Shown here piece after piece: positions 35,735-44,499 of a stretch of 64,000 bases of DNA. The stretch is from JAFIFT01 sp020051095 (GTDB lineage: Bacteria; Pseudomonadota; Gammaproteobacteria; Legionellales; Legionellaceae). The stretch is taken from the NCBI RefSeq assembly GCF_964199965.1, contig NZ_CAXMZT010000005.1, positions 62,001 to 126,000 on the forward strand, read 5' to 3'. Position 1 is the stretch's first letter, and every line of letters starts with the position of its first letter. The notes beneath the pieces are model-generated. The model saw nothing but the letters and a program-made list of their open reading frames with translations, ran no database searches and was not told where the DNA came from. Made by a program: the position numbers and the translations under genes.

Positions 35735-36499
35735 TTAAACCGATAAGGCAGATTCAACCTCTGCTCTACTCGGATAACTTATTAAAACAGCTCTTCTTGG
35801 GCCATGAAATACAAAGAAACTTCCAGCTGCAACAGCTGAAGAACAACCACAATCTAATGCGGCTTTAAAATCATCTAGCTTTCCAGCCCCTCCTGCAGCA
35901 ATCGTAGGGACAGTTACTGCATTAGAAATGGAAGCTATTAAATCAAGGTCATACCCAGACATGGTACCATCTCTATCGATTGAATGGATCATGATTTCGC
36001 CCGTCCCTAACGATTGGGCATATTGCGCTAATTGAACAGGGTGCGTATTGATGGCTGTCGTCGCATTATTTGAATAAGATTTATAGGCTCCGAGCCAATT
36101 TTTCTTGACATCAATTGAAATAATGACACTTTGTGACCCATACAGTTTTGCGATATCAGTCACTAAGCTGGGTTTTTTTATCCAGCCTGAATTAATGACT
36201 ACTTTTTCTGCGCCAGCTGCTAACAGTTCCCCAACTTGGGAGGCGCAAGTTATGCCACCACCAATGGTTAGGGGCATCATGCATTCGCCGGCAATTTCTT
36301 CAACAAATTTGGGACAGATAAAACGATTTTCTTTAGTCGCTAAAATATCCAGCAGAATTAGCTCATCGACTTCTTTATCATTAAAGATATTGATGGCATT
36401 AATGGGGTCTCCAACATATGTATGATTTTTAAATTTAACCCCTTTGTATAATCCAGTGCCTTTTAATAACAAGACTGGTATAACTCGTGGTAAAATCAT
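35735..36499 (-). CDS. HisF-like amidotransferase partner (copy 2), L11 variant
   Basis: Second HisF homologue, 254 residues, starting MILPRVIPVLLLKG. The position-11 Asp of histidine-pathway HisF is Leu here, while Asp130 in SIDVKK is kept: the reverse of the copy at 10170. The phosphate-binding loops (IGGGIT, AAGGAG) remain. This is the form found with N-acetyl sugar amidotransferases such as PseA/WbpG and is unlikely to make imidazole-glycerol phosphate. It diverges from its presumed HisH partner across 132 bp. Confidence 0.85.
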   Translation of the reverse strand: MILPRVIPVLLLKGTGLYKGVKFKNHTYVGDPINAINIFNDKEVDELILLDILATKENRFICPKFVEEIAGECMMPLTIGGGITCASQVGELLAAGAEKVVINSGWIKKPSLVTDIAKLYGSQSVIISIDVKKNWLGAYKSYSNNATTAINTHPVQLAQYAQSLGTGEIMIHSIDRDGTMSGYDLDLIASISNAVTVPTIAAGGAGKLDDFKAALDCGCSSAVAAGSFFVFHGPRRAVLISYPSRAEVESALSV

Positions 36500-36631
36500 G
36501 TATAAAGCCCAGGTGCTTAAGAATAGGAATAATAATATACTAATATGGCACTTCTGAGTACTTATATCTCTATATTACTCGGCTAACTTGACTGGTTTGC
36601 TAAATTAACCAGTTATAATAGAGGATAACCT

Positions 36632-37243
36632 ATGATCGTTGTTGTTGATTATAAAATGGGTAATATCGGCTCCATCGTCAATATGTTTAAAAAGTTGGGG
36701 GAAGACGTTACTGTCTCAGATCAAAAAAAGGATATTTTACAGGCCGACAAACTCATTTTGCCAGGGGTTGGTGCATTTGATACGGGCATTACTCATCTAG
36801 AAAAACTTGATTTGATTGATGTCCTCAATGAGAAAGTTTTAAAAGATAAAACACCTATTTTAGGCATTTGTATCGGGATGCAACTAATGGCTAAGTCAAG
36901 TGAAGAGGGCGTTAGGAAAGGGCTTAGTTGGTTTGATGCTGAAGTCAAAAAATTCGATTTTCAGCAAGATGACAAAAAACTACGGGTCCCTTGTATCGGA
37001 TGGAATATGGTTAAGCCCATGATGAAAGATATTTTATTTAATGGAGAGGATGAATTTAGATTTTACTTTGTCCATTCCTATTACTTTGATACACAGCATT
37101 CTGCAGACATCTTAGCTGTCTCAACCTATGGATTTGACTACCCTTGTGCGGTTAAACGAGAAAATATCTATGGGGTTCAATTTCATCCAGAAAAAAGCCA
37201 TAAGTTTGGTTTGCAGATGTTTCGCAATTTTATTCAGCTCTAG
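36632..37243 (+). CDS. HisH-like glutamine amidotransferase (copy 2)
   Basis: Glutaminase of 203 residues with PGVGAF, nucleophile Cys80 in GICIGMQLM, and His185/Glu187 in QFHPEKS. The start ATG follows AGAGGATAACCT. It is encoded divergently from HisF copy 2, which is unusual because such pairs normally overlap in one operon. Together with the long amidotransferase at 19881 they would make a second amidination set. The low similarity to HisH copy 1 indicates separate origins. Confidence 0.85.
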   Translation: MIVVVDYKMGNIGSIVNMFKKLGEDVTVSDQKKDILQADKLILPGVGAFDTGITHLEKLDLIDVLNEKVLKDKTPILGICIGMQLMAKSSEEGVRKGLSWFDAEVKKFDFQQDDKKLRVPCIGWNMVKPMMKDILFNGEDEFRFYFVHSYYFDTQHSADILAVSTYGFDYPCAVKRENIYGVQFHPEKSHKFGLQMFRNFIQL

Positions 37244-37386
37244 GCAATTAAATTGAATCTCTGAGGCTAGATTGTTCTCTTTATATGGATAGTAATGTTG
37301 GAATTAATCTAATCAAGAATAATAAGGCTACACATTTACATGTATCATAGCTAAAATATCAAACAAATAAAAAAGCACAGATACCA

Positions 37387-39156
37387 ATGTCAAAACTCCC
37401 CCAAACCCTTCCCAAATTCTTCTTCCGCTATTTCAAGCAATATCCCATCTCGTTTACGATTTTCTTCTTAGCGCCTTTTGCCTTGATTCTTGAAGTGACG
37501 TTGATGCCTTATGGGTTAAAGATGATTGTTGATGCGTTTACCAAGTTTGATGGGCATCGGCAGGATATTTGGGCGACGGTTCAGTCTGCGATTTGGTTGA
37601 TTGGGACGGCTTGGATTTCTTTGATTGTGATTATGCGTTTGCAATATGGGTGGCAGGCGTTTGTCATCCCCAAATATCAAGCAAAAATGCGCTTGGATTT
37701 GTTGAATTATGTCTCGGAGCATTCGTTTGAATTCTTTTTGAATCGGTTTGCGGGCAATATTGCCAATAAAATTTCAGACCTGGTACGCACGGTTGAAAGT
37801 ATGCGTGAAATTATTTGTTGGCATATCATCTCTTCCATTGCTGTAACGTCTGCCTCGCTCATCATGTTATATCTGGTTTCTCCCTTGTTTTGCTTAATTA
37901 TGTTGTCGTGGATTTCAATTCATATTCTCATTGTTATGACGCAAGCAAAGAAGATTAATCGCATTTCCAGCGAGAATGCGGAAGATAAGAGTGTGTTGAG
38001 TGGGTCTATCGTTGATATTTTGACCAATATTATGCCGGTGAAGTTGTTTGCTCATCAGGAATTTGAATTGGATTCGGTGGGATTTAAGCAGCGAATTGAG
38101 GCAAGTAGTTCAAAGCAATTGATTCTAAAAATGAACCTATTTCGCTTATGCATTGATATTCCTGTCACCATCATGCTGGGCTTTACGATTTATTATATTG
38201 TTCGCTATTGGTCTTTGGGTAAGATTTCGACCGGCGATGTAGTGTTTATTTTTAATATTACCTTTGCAGTCATGAATCAGTTATGGTGGATGGGGCATGC
38301 GTTGGCGGAGTTGTTTAAAGAAATTGGCGTTGCTAACCAGGCTTTGGAACTGCTAAGCCGCCCTCATAGCATTATTGATAATCCGGAGTCAAAACCGCTT
38401 GTTGTGACCAAGGGCCGCATTGAATTTGATCACGTTAGTTTTCAATATCACGAGAATACCCAGTTATTTCGCGATAAAAAGGTCGTGATTTTGCCTGGTG
38501 AGAAGGTAGGGCTGGTTGGCTATTCAGGCGCTGGGAAAAGTACGTTTGTTCATTTAATCTTACGCTTCTTTGATTTGGATGGGGGACGTATTATGATTGA
38601 TGGCCAAGATATCAGTTTAGTCACACAAGCCTCATTACGACAAAATATCGCCTTTATTCCGCAAGATACCACCTTATTTCACCGAACGATTGAAGAAAAT
38701 ATCCGCTATGGTTGTTTAGATGCGACTGAAAAAGACGTCATTGATGCGGCAAAACAAGCCCATTGTCATGATTTTATTATCAGCCTGGAAAAAGGTTATA
38801 GTACGTTGGTGGGGGAGCGGGGCATTAAACTATCCGGAGGCCAGCGCCAGCGCATTGCTATCGCCAGAGCCATCTTAAAAAAAGCGCCTATTTTGATTTT
38901 AGATGAAGCGACATCTTCCTTAGACTCAATCACTGAGTCAACAGTGCAAAGTAGTCTTGCTGCCCTGATGAGGAATGCGACCACCATCGTGGTCGCTCAT
39001 CGATTATCAACCCTTGCCCAAATGGATCGTATCCTTGTTTTTGAGCAAGGGAAAATTATTGAAGATGGTACTCATGAGCAATTAATTGCTCTACAAGGAC
39101 ATTATTATAAGCTATGGCAAATGCAAGCCGGCGGGTTTTTACCGATGGATCCTTGA
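37387..39156 (+). CDS. ABC-type exporter with fused membrane and ATPase domains (copy 2)
   Basis: A 589-residue half-transporter. Several membrane segments lie in residues 20-310, followed by an ATPase domain with Walker A GYSGAGKST, signature LSGGQRQRIAIARA, Walker B ILILDEATSSLD and H-loop VAHRLSTL. It is more orthodox in its D-loop than the exporter at 18035. Such MsbA-like exporters move lipid-linked sugars, lipids or small compounds. It is the last gene of the polysaccharide locus, and the repeat island begins about 125 bp after it. The substrate could be a glycan intermediate, but this is inferred from position only. Confidence 0.85.
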   Translation: MSKLPQTLPKFFFRYFKQYPISFTIFFLAPFALILEVTLMPYGLKMIVDAFTKFDGHRQDIWATVQSAIWLIGTAWISLIVIMRLQYGWQAFVIPKYQAKMRLDLLNYVSEHSFEFFLNRFAGNIANKISDLVRTVESMREIICWHIISSIAVTSASLIMLYLVSPLFCLIMLSWISIHILIVMTQAKKINRISSENAEDKSVLSGSIVDILTNIMPVKLFAHQEFELDSVGFKQRIEASSSKQLILKMNLFRLCIDIPVTIMLGFTIYYIVRYWSLGKISTGDVVFIFNITFAVMNQLWWMGHALAELFKEIGVANQALELLSRPHSIIDNPESKPLVVTKGRIEFDHVSFQYHENTQLFRDKKVVILPGEKVGLVGYSGAGKSTFVHLILRFFDLDGGRIMIDGQDISLVTQASLRQNIAFIPQDTTLFHRTIEENIRYGCLDATEKDVIDAAKQAHCHDFIISLEKGYSTLVGERGIKLSGGQRQRIAIARAILKKAPILILDEATSSLDSITESTVQSSLAALMRNATTIVVAHRLSTLAQMDRILVFEQGKIIEDGTHEQLIALQGHYYKLWQMQAGGFLPMDP

Positions 39157-39281
39157 AGACTCAAGCAGCATTTCAAGATTAAACTGTTATTATCCCGATT
39201 CCTCATCTTGAAATGACAATTTTATTTCAATTCAACCCGACGAAATAAAAGCCCGATTCAGTCTTACTTTAAAGGTTGTCC

Positions 39282-39836
39282 GTCTTCCTCCGCGAATGCG
39301 GAGGATCCAGGCAGAGTGAGCCATCAATGAAGTACTTAAGTTACTAAATAACGCAATTCTAAAATCTTGGTTCCTGGACCCTCCGCATAAAGCGGAGGGC
39401 GACGTTCGAGGGGCCACACATAATGCGGAGGTTGAAGGTGGTGGGGCCACGCATAGTGTGGAGGTTGACGGTGGTGGGGTCACGCATAAAGCGGGGGTCG
39501 GCATTGGTGGGTCCCAGAGTGGTAACCCGTTTCAGGCTTTTTGTCGTCTTCCTCCGCGAATGCGGAGGATCCAGGTACAGTGAGCCATCAATGAAGTACT
39601 TAGGTTACTAAATAGCGCAATTCTAAAATCTTGGTTCCTGGACCCTCCGCATAAAGCGGAGGGCGACGTTCGAGGGGCCACACATAATGCGGAGGTTGAA
39701 GGTGGTGGGGCCACGCATAGTGTGGAGGTTGACGGTGGTGGGGTCACGCATAAAGCGGGGGTCGGCATTGGTGGGTCCCAGAGTGGTAACCCGTTTCAGG
39801 CTTTTTGTCGTCTTCCTCCGCGAATGCGGAGGATCC
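39282..39836. repeat. Two 264-bp tandem units plus partial third, containing inverted palindromes
   Basis: Units start at 39282, 39546 and 39810, exactly 264 bp apart; the third keeps only about 27 bp. The first two differ at only a few bases. Each holds a palindrome CCTCCGC-GAAT-GCGGAGG (39287-39304) and the same element in reverse orientation (39379-39399, CCCTCCGC/GCGGAGGG), both next to TCCAGG or CCTGGA. This is a BIME-like inverted pair. No promoter or convincing gene is seen; the open frames here have an 11-residue periodicity that comes only from the repeat. The flank 39157-39281 is otherwise empty. Confidence 0.9.
39410..39508. repeat. Three 33-bp tandem repeats inside the 264-bp unit
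   Basis: The three copies (39410-39442, 39443-39475, 39476-39508) each begin GGGG-C/T-CAC and end TTGGT or GTGGT. They vary at several sites, with the third the most diverged. The same array recurs 264 bp later (39674-39772). The repeat length being a multiple of three explains long spurious open frames on both strands. Confidence 0.85.
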
Positions 39837-39848
39837 ATATTTGGTGAA

Positions 39849-40142
39849 TTAGCCACATATATCCTCGAATAAGTCTTTCCATTGAGGGTTTTTCGATTCA
39901 ATAAGTCGTATTTTCCATTTTCTAAGATATTTTTTTAACCGTTTTTCTCGTCTAATTGCTTCGTATATATCTAAGTGCTGTTCGTAATAAACAAGAAGAG
40001 AGCAGCCATATTTTTTAGTAAATCCTGGCACTAAGTGGTTTCTATGTTCCCATGTTCGTCTAATAAGATCTGACGTAACGCCAACATATAATGTACCGTT
40101 TTTCTTGCTTGCCATAATGTAAACATAGGAATAGCTATCCAT
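39849..40142 (-). CDS. GIY-YIG domain nuclease, small UPF0213-like
   Basis: A 97-residue protein. The GIY-YIG core appears as YVYIMAS and LYVGVTSDL, followed by RTWEHRN with the catalytic Arg/His region and a conserved late EAIRREKRLKKYLRKWK. I chose ATG 40142 because AAAGG is spaced seven bases upstream. An earlier GTG at 40175 lies inside the flanking palindrome and is less likely. Function of this family is unsettled, possibly DNA repair or mobility of associated palindromes. It lies between the tandem repeat and another copy of the palindrome. Confidence 0.8.
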   Translation of the reverse strand: MDSYSYVYIMASKKNGTLYVGVTSDLIRRTWEHRNHLVPGFTKKYGCSLLVYYEQHLDIYEAIRREKRLKKYLRKWKIRLIESKNPQWKDLFEDICG

Positions 40143-40161
40143 AATCATGCCTTTAGAGGTT

Positions 40162-40193
40162 GGTTTCCTGGACACTCCGCATTTGCAGCGGGT
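40162..40193. repeat. Degenerate copy of the TCCTGGA/CCGC palindrome
   Basis: The sequence TTCCTGGACACTCCGC followed by GCAGCGGG at 40164-40191 parallels the second palindrome of the 264-bp unit, though one arm is decayed. It marks the far side of the GIY-YIG gene, so that gene is bracketed by related elements. Confidence 0.6.
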
Positions 40194-40302
40194 GATATAA
40201 TTGGTTGTACCTTGCTAAGTACATGGCAGTGATGGTTGCATAAATAGATTCTGATTTCTAGCGTAAAATCCCAGGCCATACCACCCTTTAAAAAAAGCTG
40301 CT

Positions 40303-42378
40303 ATGATGGTTAATCGTTTGGGTACTCATCCAGGCTTTGCCTTGGGTATCACTGAGATTAATCGAAAATTTGATGAGAATTCGCTTTTGAAATATCGGTT
40401 GATAAAGAGGCTATTTAGTGCCCTCTTAATATGTCTTTGTATATCGTCTGCCTATGGCCAATGGGTTGTGCGCGATCACACGAGTGTGCGTCTTTTAAGT
40501 GAGTATCAAGCTGTTGATGGGAAGTCCCCCTTTTGGTTATTAGTCGAATTTGATATTAAGCCAGGTTGGCATACATATTGGCAAAATCCCGGCGATTCGG
40601 GCACGCCGCCTGATTTTCAATGGCATTTGCCAGAAGGTTGGAAGGCTTCTTCGATTCATTGGCTGCCCCCTTCGAAAATTCCGGCAGGTCCGTTTATTAA
40701 TTATGGGTATAGTGGCAAAGCGTATCATTTAGTGAAAGTAAAACCGAAGCCTGTGAGTGCTGATGGTATTATTCAACTCGAATTAAAAGCCGAATGGCTA
40801 GTCTGTGAAGTGGAATGTATTCCAGAAAATGCTGATTTAGTGATTAATTTGCGGGGGGCTTTAGAGAATGAACCCAGTGAGTCTTTTGATCAAATTAATG
40901 CCTTAGTTGCAAAAACCCAGTTACCTTCCTTAAATGCCACCGCATCCCTCAATCAAGACAGCATGCAATTGCAGTTCAAATCGTCTGATTCAGGAGAAAC
41001 TTACTTTTTTCCACTGCAACAAGGCATTATTGAGCCGGCGCAAAAGCAACATATAACAAACAAGGATGGCGATACGCTTTTATCGATGAGCCGCGGGACT
41101 TTGCAAGCATCATTTCCTGTCAATGGCATTCTTGAGATAGGTGATAATTATTATTCACTCAATGCTGCGGAACACGTCCTTGCCTCTCAGGGTGAGGATG
41201 CCCTCTGGCTACCATTGATGTTAGCGTTTGCTTTATTAGGGGGCTTAATTCTTAATTTAATGCCCTGTGTTTTTCCCGTTTTGTCGTTGAAAGTGTTAAC
41301 GCTACAAGCCAGTAGCCAAAAAAAGCTGCAAGGTCTATTTTACACCTTGGGTGTTGTTTTAAGCTTCGTTACGATTGCTTTAATCATGTTAATTTTACAA
41401 GGCGTTGGTAAACAAGTTGGCTGGGGTTTTCAACTGCAATCGCCGTCGTTTGTTATTACTTTAATATTTATCTTTACGTTGATTTCATTAAATTTATTCG
41501 GATGGTTTGAAATTCCCTTTTCATTATCCACCAACCAACGCTGGCGAGAGCAACATAAACTGCTCTATTCCTTTGCAACTGGCGTGTTAGCCTGTGTCGT
41601 GGCAACCCCTTGCTCAGCACCTTTTATGGCGACAGCCATTGGCGTGGCATTAACCCAAAATGCCTTTGTTGCCGTATTAATATTTACCTTCCTGGGATTG
41701 GGATTAGCACTGCCTTATTTACTGATTGCCTTCATACCCGCTTTAGCAAAACGATTACCCAAGCCCGGTGCTTGGATGGAGACAGCAAAGCAGTTGCTGG
41801 CGTTTCCAATGATTTTATCAGTTATCTGGTTATTATGGGTGCTGGGGCAGCAAAAATCCTTTGATGCGATTATTTTGTTGTTACTATCGTTAACCGCCTT
41901 GTTATTCTTTTTTTGGCTAAGAAAGCGAATTAAAAAAATTAGCTGGCAGCGTGTAGCAAGCATTACGACTCTGGCATTGGTGATTTGGCCAGTAGCGGCA
42001 GTCTGGAAGATGAACGGCCATGAGACGAAAGCAATGGTTTCACAGGAAAAGCAATTTTCCCAAGCTAAGCTGGATAAACTCATAGCCAATAATGAAAAAG
42101 TATTTGTATATGCAACAGCCGCCTGGTGTATTACTTGTAAAATCAATGAACGCGTAGCACTCGATGCTCAGGCGGTTAAGGATTTTTTTAAAGAAAATCA
42201 TATTAAAGTCCTCAAGGCGGACTGGACGAATCGCGATGAAATGATTTTGCAATATTTGCAAAAATTCGGTAGGGCTGGGGTGCCATTGTACGTGTATTAC
42301 CAACCTGGACAATCCCCTATCGTGCTACCACAGTTGTTAACCCCTGGGATTATTATTAATACGATTAAAGGAGCTTAA
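40303..42378 (+). CDS. dsbD: Thiol:disulfide interchange protein, DsbD/ScsB-like
   Basis: Inner-membrane reductase that passes electrons from cytoplasmic thioredoxin to periplasmic partners. The N-terminal periplasmic domain (about residues 55-290) resembles the DsbD/ScsB type. A CcdA-like membrane region with the Cys in LNLMPCVFPVL and a second Cys near VVATPCSAPF spans about 300-570. A C-terminal thioredoxin-fold domain has the CxxC pair CITC in AAWCITCKI. The signal sequence IKRLFSALLICLCISSAYG starts only near residue 34. The true start may thus be the TTG at 40399; the ATG at 40303 is the longest choice and has no ribosome site. The adjacent thioredoxin-fold gene is a probable partner. 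Confidence 0.82.
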   Translation: MMVNRLGTHPGFALGITEINRKFDENSLLKYRLIKRLFSALLICLCISSAYGQWVVRDHTSVRLLSEYQAVDGKSPFWLLVEFDIKPGWHTYWQNPGDSGTPPDFQWHLPEGWKASSIHWLPPSKIPAGPFINYGYSGKAYHLVKVKPKPVSADGIIQLELKAEWLVCEVECIPENADLVINLRGALENEPSESFDQINALVAKTQLPSLNATASLNQDSMQLQFKSSDSGETYFFPLQQGIIEPAQKQHITNKDGDTLLSMSRGTLQASFPVNGILEIGDNYYSLNAAEHVLASQGEDALWLPLMLAFALLGGLILNLMPCVFPVLSLKVLTLQASSQKKLQGLFYTLGVVLSFVTIALIMLILQGVGKQVGWGFQLQSPSFVITLIFIFTLISLNLFGWFEIPFSLSTNQRWREQHKLLYSFATGVLACVVATPCSAPFMATAIGVALTQNAFVAVLIFTFLGLGLALPYLLIAFIPALAKRLPKPGAWMETAKQLLAFPMILSVIWLLWVLGQQKSFDAIILLLLSLTALLFFFWLRKRIKKISWQRVASITTLALVIWPVAAVWKMNGHETKAMVSQEKQFSQAKLDKLIANNEKVFVYATAAWCITCKINERVALDAQAVKDFFKENHIKVLKADWTNRDEMILQYLQKFGRAGVPLYVYYQPGQSPIVLPQLLTPGIIINTIKGA

Positions 42379-42379
42379 A

Positions 42380-42982
42380 ATGATAAAGTCTATACTCAAG
42401 GCGGTACTCGCATGCTGCTTGTTTGTCGGCACCAGTTATGCGGCTGTCAAGGTCGGTGAGAAAGCACCGGATTTTAGTTTGAAAAGCGTGCAAGGAAAAG
42501 ATGTTAAGTTGTCAGACTTTGCCAATAAAATTGTTGTCTTGGAGTGGAGTAACTTCGAATGCCCGTTTGTGAAAAAGCATTATAAAACCGGTAATATTCC
42601 TGCAATGCAGAAAAAATATAAAGAGCAGGGTGTGGTGTGGCTAACTGTGGTTTCTTCAGCGCCAGGTAAGCAAGGTAATTTTCCTGATGGCCAATTAAAA
42701 GATGTGTCACAGCAAATGGGCAATCAAGCCAATGCGGTTTTAAGAGATGATAGTGGCCAGGTTGGTAAACAGTATGGTGCTAAAACAACACCTCAATTTG
42801 TCATTATTGGTAAAAATGGCGTGGTCGCTTATACCGGTGCCATTGATTCAATCGCTAGCACCAAAGATCAAGACATCGAAAAAGCAACCAACTATGTGAG
42901 CACTGCCTTAGATGCGATCGAAAAAGGGAATAAGGTACAAGTCTCATCGACCCAGCCTTATGGGTGTAGTGTGAAATATTGA
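42380..42982 (+). CDS. Periplasmic AhpC/TSA thioredoxin-fold protein
   Basis: A 200-residue protein with signal peptide ILKAVLACCLFVGTSYA, then a peroxiredoxin/thioredoxin fold. VGEKAPDFSLKSVQGK and KTTPQFVIIG are typical, and SNFECPFVKKHY places a single Cys where a CxxC is usual. AAAGGAGC stands six bases before its ATG, which is 1 bp after the DsbD gene, so the two form a coupled operon. DsbD may keep its Cys reduced. A role in periplasmic redox or peroxide defence is likely. Confidence 0.8.
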   Translation: MIKSILKAVLACCLFVGTSYAAVKVGEKAPDFSLKSVQGKDVKLSDFANKIVVLEWSNFECPFVKKHYKTGNIPAMQKKYKEQGVVWLTVVSSAPGKQGNFPDGQLKDVSQQMGNQANAVLRDDSGQVGKQYGAKTTPQFVIIGKNGVVAYTGAIDSIASTKDQDIEKATNYVSTALDAIEKGNKVQVSSTQPYGCSVKY

Positions 42983-43076
42983 TGTTGAGAGTTGTGGGGT
43001 AAGCATTTCAAGCACAATGCGCTAAATATCAAAATACTAACTTCGATTCAGCAACCCCTCATCCGCCCTTTGGGCA

Positions 43077-43165
43077 CCTTCTCCCCATGTCTGGGGAGAA
43101 GGAATAAGGAAGGAAGTTGTTTAGGAGCCCTAGATTGCTTCGTCGCTTTGCTCCTCGCAACGACG
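43077..43165. repeat. Two different dispersed palindromic repeats in convergent gap
   Basis: A hairpin CCTTCTCCCC / GGGGAGAAGG (43077-43102) is preceded by CATCCGCCCTTTGGGCA. A second block, TTGCTTCGTCGC with CTCCTCGCAACGACG (43135-43165), follows. Both look like the common intergenic palindromes of proteobacteria. Open frames across them are artefacts. Confidence 0.65.
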
Positions 43166-43204
43166 GAGCAAGAGGTGGGGTGATCTTGTTTGGAATCGCA
43201 ATTA

Positions 43205-43543
43205 TCAAACAAGAGCTAAAAGCTCGGGATTTTCTTCAACGACTTCGACTACTTTGCTTACCATCTGCATGGACTGATTACTTTTGTTTGCCGATGCATT
43301 TTGTTTATTCATGGCTTGTTGGCCATCGTCACTATTAAAAATGCTATCTTGCAGTGAGCTGGTCGTATTCCCATTCATCATGCTCATGGCATTATTCAAA
43401 TCCTCACCAATGCTTTTAATCCCTAGCGATTGGTTAACTGAGTCATTGATCATTTGCGCTATTTTTGCCAGTTCTTCCATCATTTTTTTTTGGTATTCAC
43501 CATCTTTTGCAGCGTTGTTTTGATTATATGGTACACTAGTCAT
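43205..43543 (-). CDS. Hypothetical hydrophilic protein, effector candidate
   Basis: A 112-residue protein, rich in Asn, Gln, Ser and Met, without signal or membrane segment, beginning MTSVPYNQNNAAKDGEYQKK. The C-terminus reads EVVEENPELLALV: an EExxE block followed by hydrophobic residues, as in many Dot/Icm effectors of Legionella. No homologue is recognised. It diverges from the hydrolase at 43586, and the opposite-strand frames over it look like shadows. Effector status is inference from the tail alone. Confidence 0.55.
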   Translation of the reverse strand: MTSVPYNQNNAAKDGEYQKKMMEELAKIAQMINDSVNQSLGIKSIGEDLNNAMSMMNGNTTSSLQDSIFNSDDGQQAMNKQNASANKSNQSMQMVSKVVEVVEENPELLALV

Positions 43544-43585
43544 AGGAATTACCGTCTATTAAAATGAATTTCATGGTAGCAAATT

Positions 43586-44419
43586 ATGAAGCAACAATCA
43601 CCTAGCGTTGACCATTTTGCAATTTCTTTACAAGATGCATTTAATCCGGCTGATTTTCGCTGGTTTTTCCAAGGACAAGCGATTCATCCCGCGAAGGCAA
43701 CGGATGAGCGGCTTGTGCGGACGGTAGATATTGATAATGGTAATCAAAGTAAAGCGTTGTTAATGATCCATGGCTATTCCTCTACACCGGCTGTATTTCG
43801 CCACTTATACCCTTATTTAACCAACTATGACCGAATCATCATTCCCAGACTCCCAGGCCATGGCCGTTCAATCGCCTCATTTGCCAATAGCAACGCCAGT
43901 GAATGGATAGCTTCAGCAGAAGCGTATGCCCTTGATTTGCTGAGCCAATATAAACAGGTCGATATTATGGGATTATCACTCGGGGGATTGATTGCGACGA
44001 TGTTGAGCCAACGATTACCGTTTAACCACGCTTATCTGTTGGCGCCGGCACTTAATTTAACGGTGAATATTACTTACTCGTTAGCTTTTTCTAAGTTGAT
44101 GGATTTTATTGGCTTTCATCAATACCGGGCGGCGGCTGGGAGCTTGCATCAAAAGCAACATTTGGAGTTAGCTTATCGACGTTTGCCCATGAATACGGTC
44201 AAAGAAATTTTAAATTTAATTAATCATTACGAGCATCATCCATTGCAATGTCCGGCCGACTTATTGCTTGGTGTGCATGATAAAGTGGTACAAAGTGATG
44301 ATGTGGCACAACGATTTCATCAGGATAACAAAACGACCATCCATTGGTTAGAAAATTCAGGCCATGTGCTTCCGTTAGATGGGGATTTGGCATACATCAT
44401 CGATTTAGTGAATTCGTAA
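43586..44419 (+). CDS. Alpha/beta hydrolase, esterase/monoacylglycerol lipase-like
   Basis: A 277-residue serine hydrolase. The oxyanion region is MIHGYSSTP and the nucleophile elbow is GLSLGG near residue 132. The acid is probably the Asp in GVHDKVV, and the His is in NSGHVLPLDGD near the end. The layout matches carboxylesterases and lipases of the Est30/MGL group. It has no signal peptide, so it is likely cytoplasmic. It is monocistronic, converging on hflX. Substrate unknown. Confidence 0.83.
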   Translation: MKQQSPSVDHFAISLQDAFNPADFRWFFQGQAIHPAKATDERLVRTVDIDNGNQSKALLMIHGYSSTPAVFRHLYPYLTNYDRIIIPRLPGHGRSIASFANSNASEWIASAEAYALDLLSQYKQVDIMGLSLGGLIATMLSQRLPFNHAYLLAPALNLTVNITYSLAFSKLMDFIGFHQYRAAAGSLHQKQHLELAYRRLPMNTVKEILNLINHYEHHPLQCPADLLLGVHDKVVQSDDVAQRFHQDNKTTIHWLENSGHVLPLDGDLAYIIDLVNS

Positions 44420-44499
44420 CCATCTCAAGCAAAAACTGCGATACATCCAAACAATAACTTCTATTTGGGGTGCGGAATCTGGGATAGAAGGCTTGTTTT

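Noticed and set aside
39232..39768. Two near-identical Pro/Ser/Thr-rich open frames on the minus strand
   Set aside because: They coincide with the 264-bp units; the 11-residue periodicity comes from the 33-bp repeats, and there is no ribosome site.
39282..39836. A CRISPR array, because of 33-bp repeats
   Set aside because: The repeats are directly adjacent without unique spacers, are imperfect, and no cas genes are present.
42992..43338. Small plus-strand open frames after the thioredoxin-fold gene
   Set aside because: They run through two palindromic repeats and overlap the minus-strand 43205 gene, with no ribosome site.
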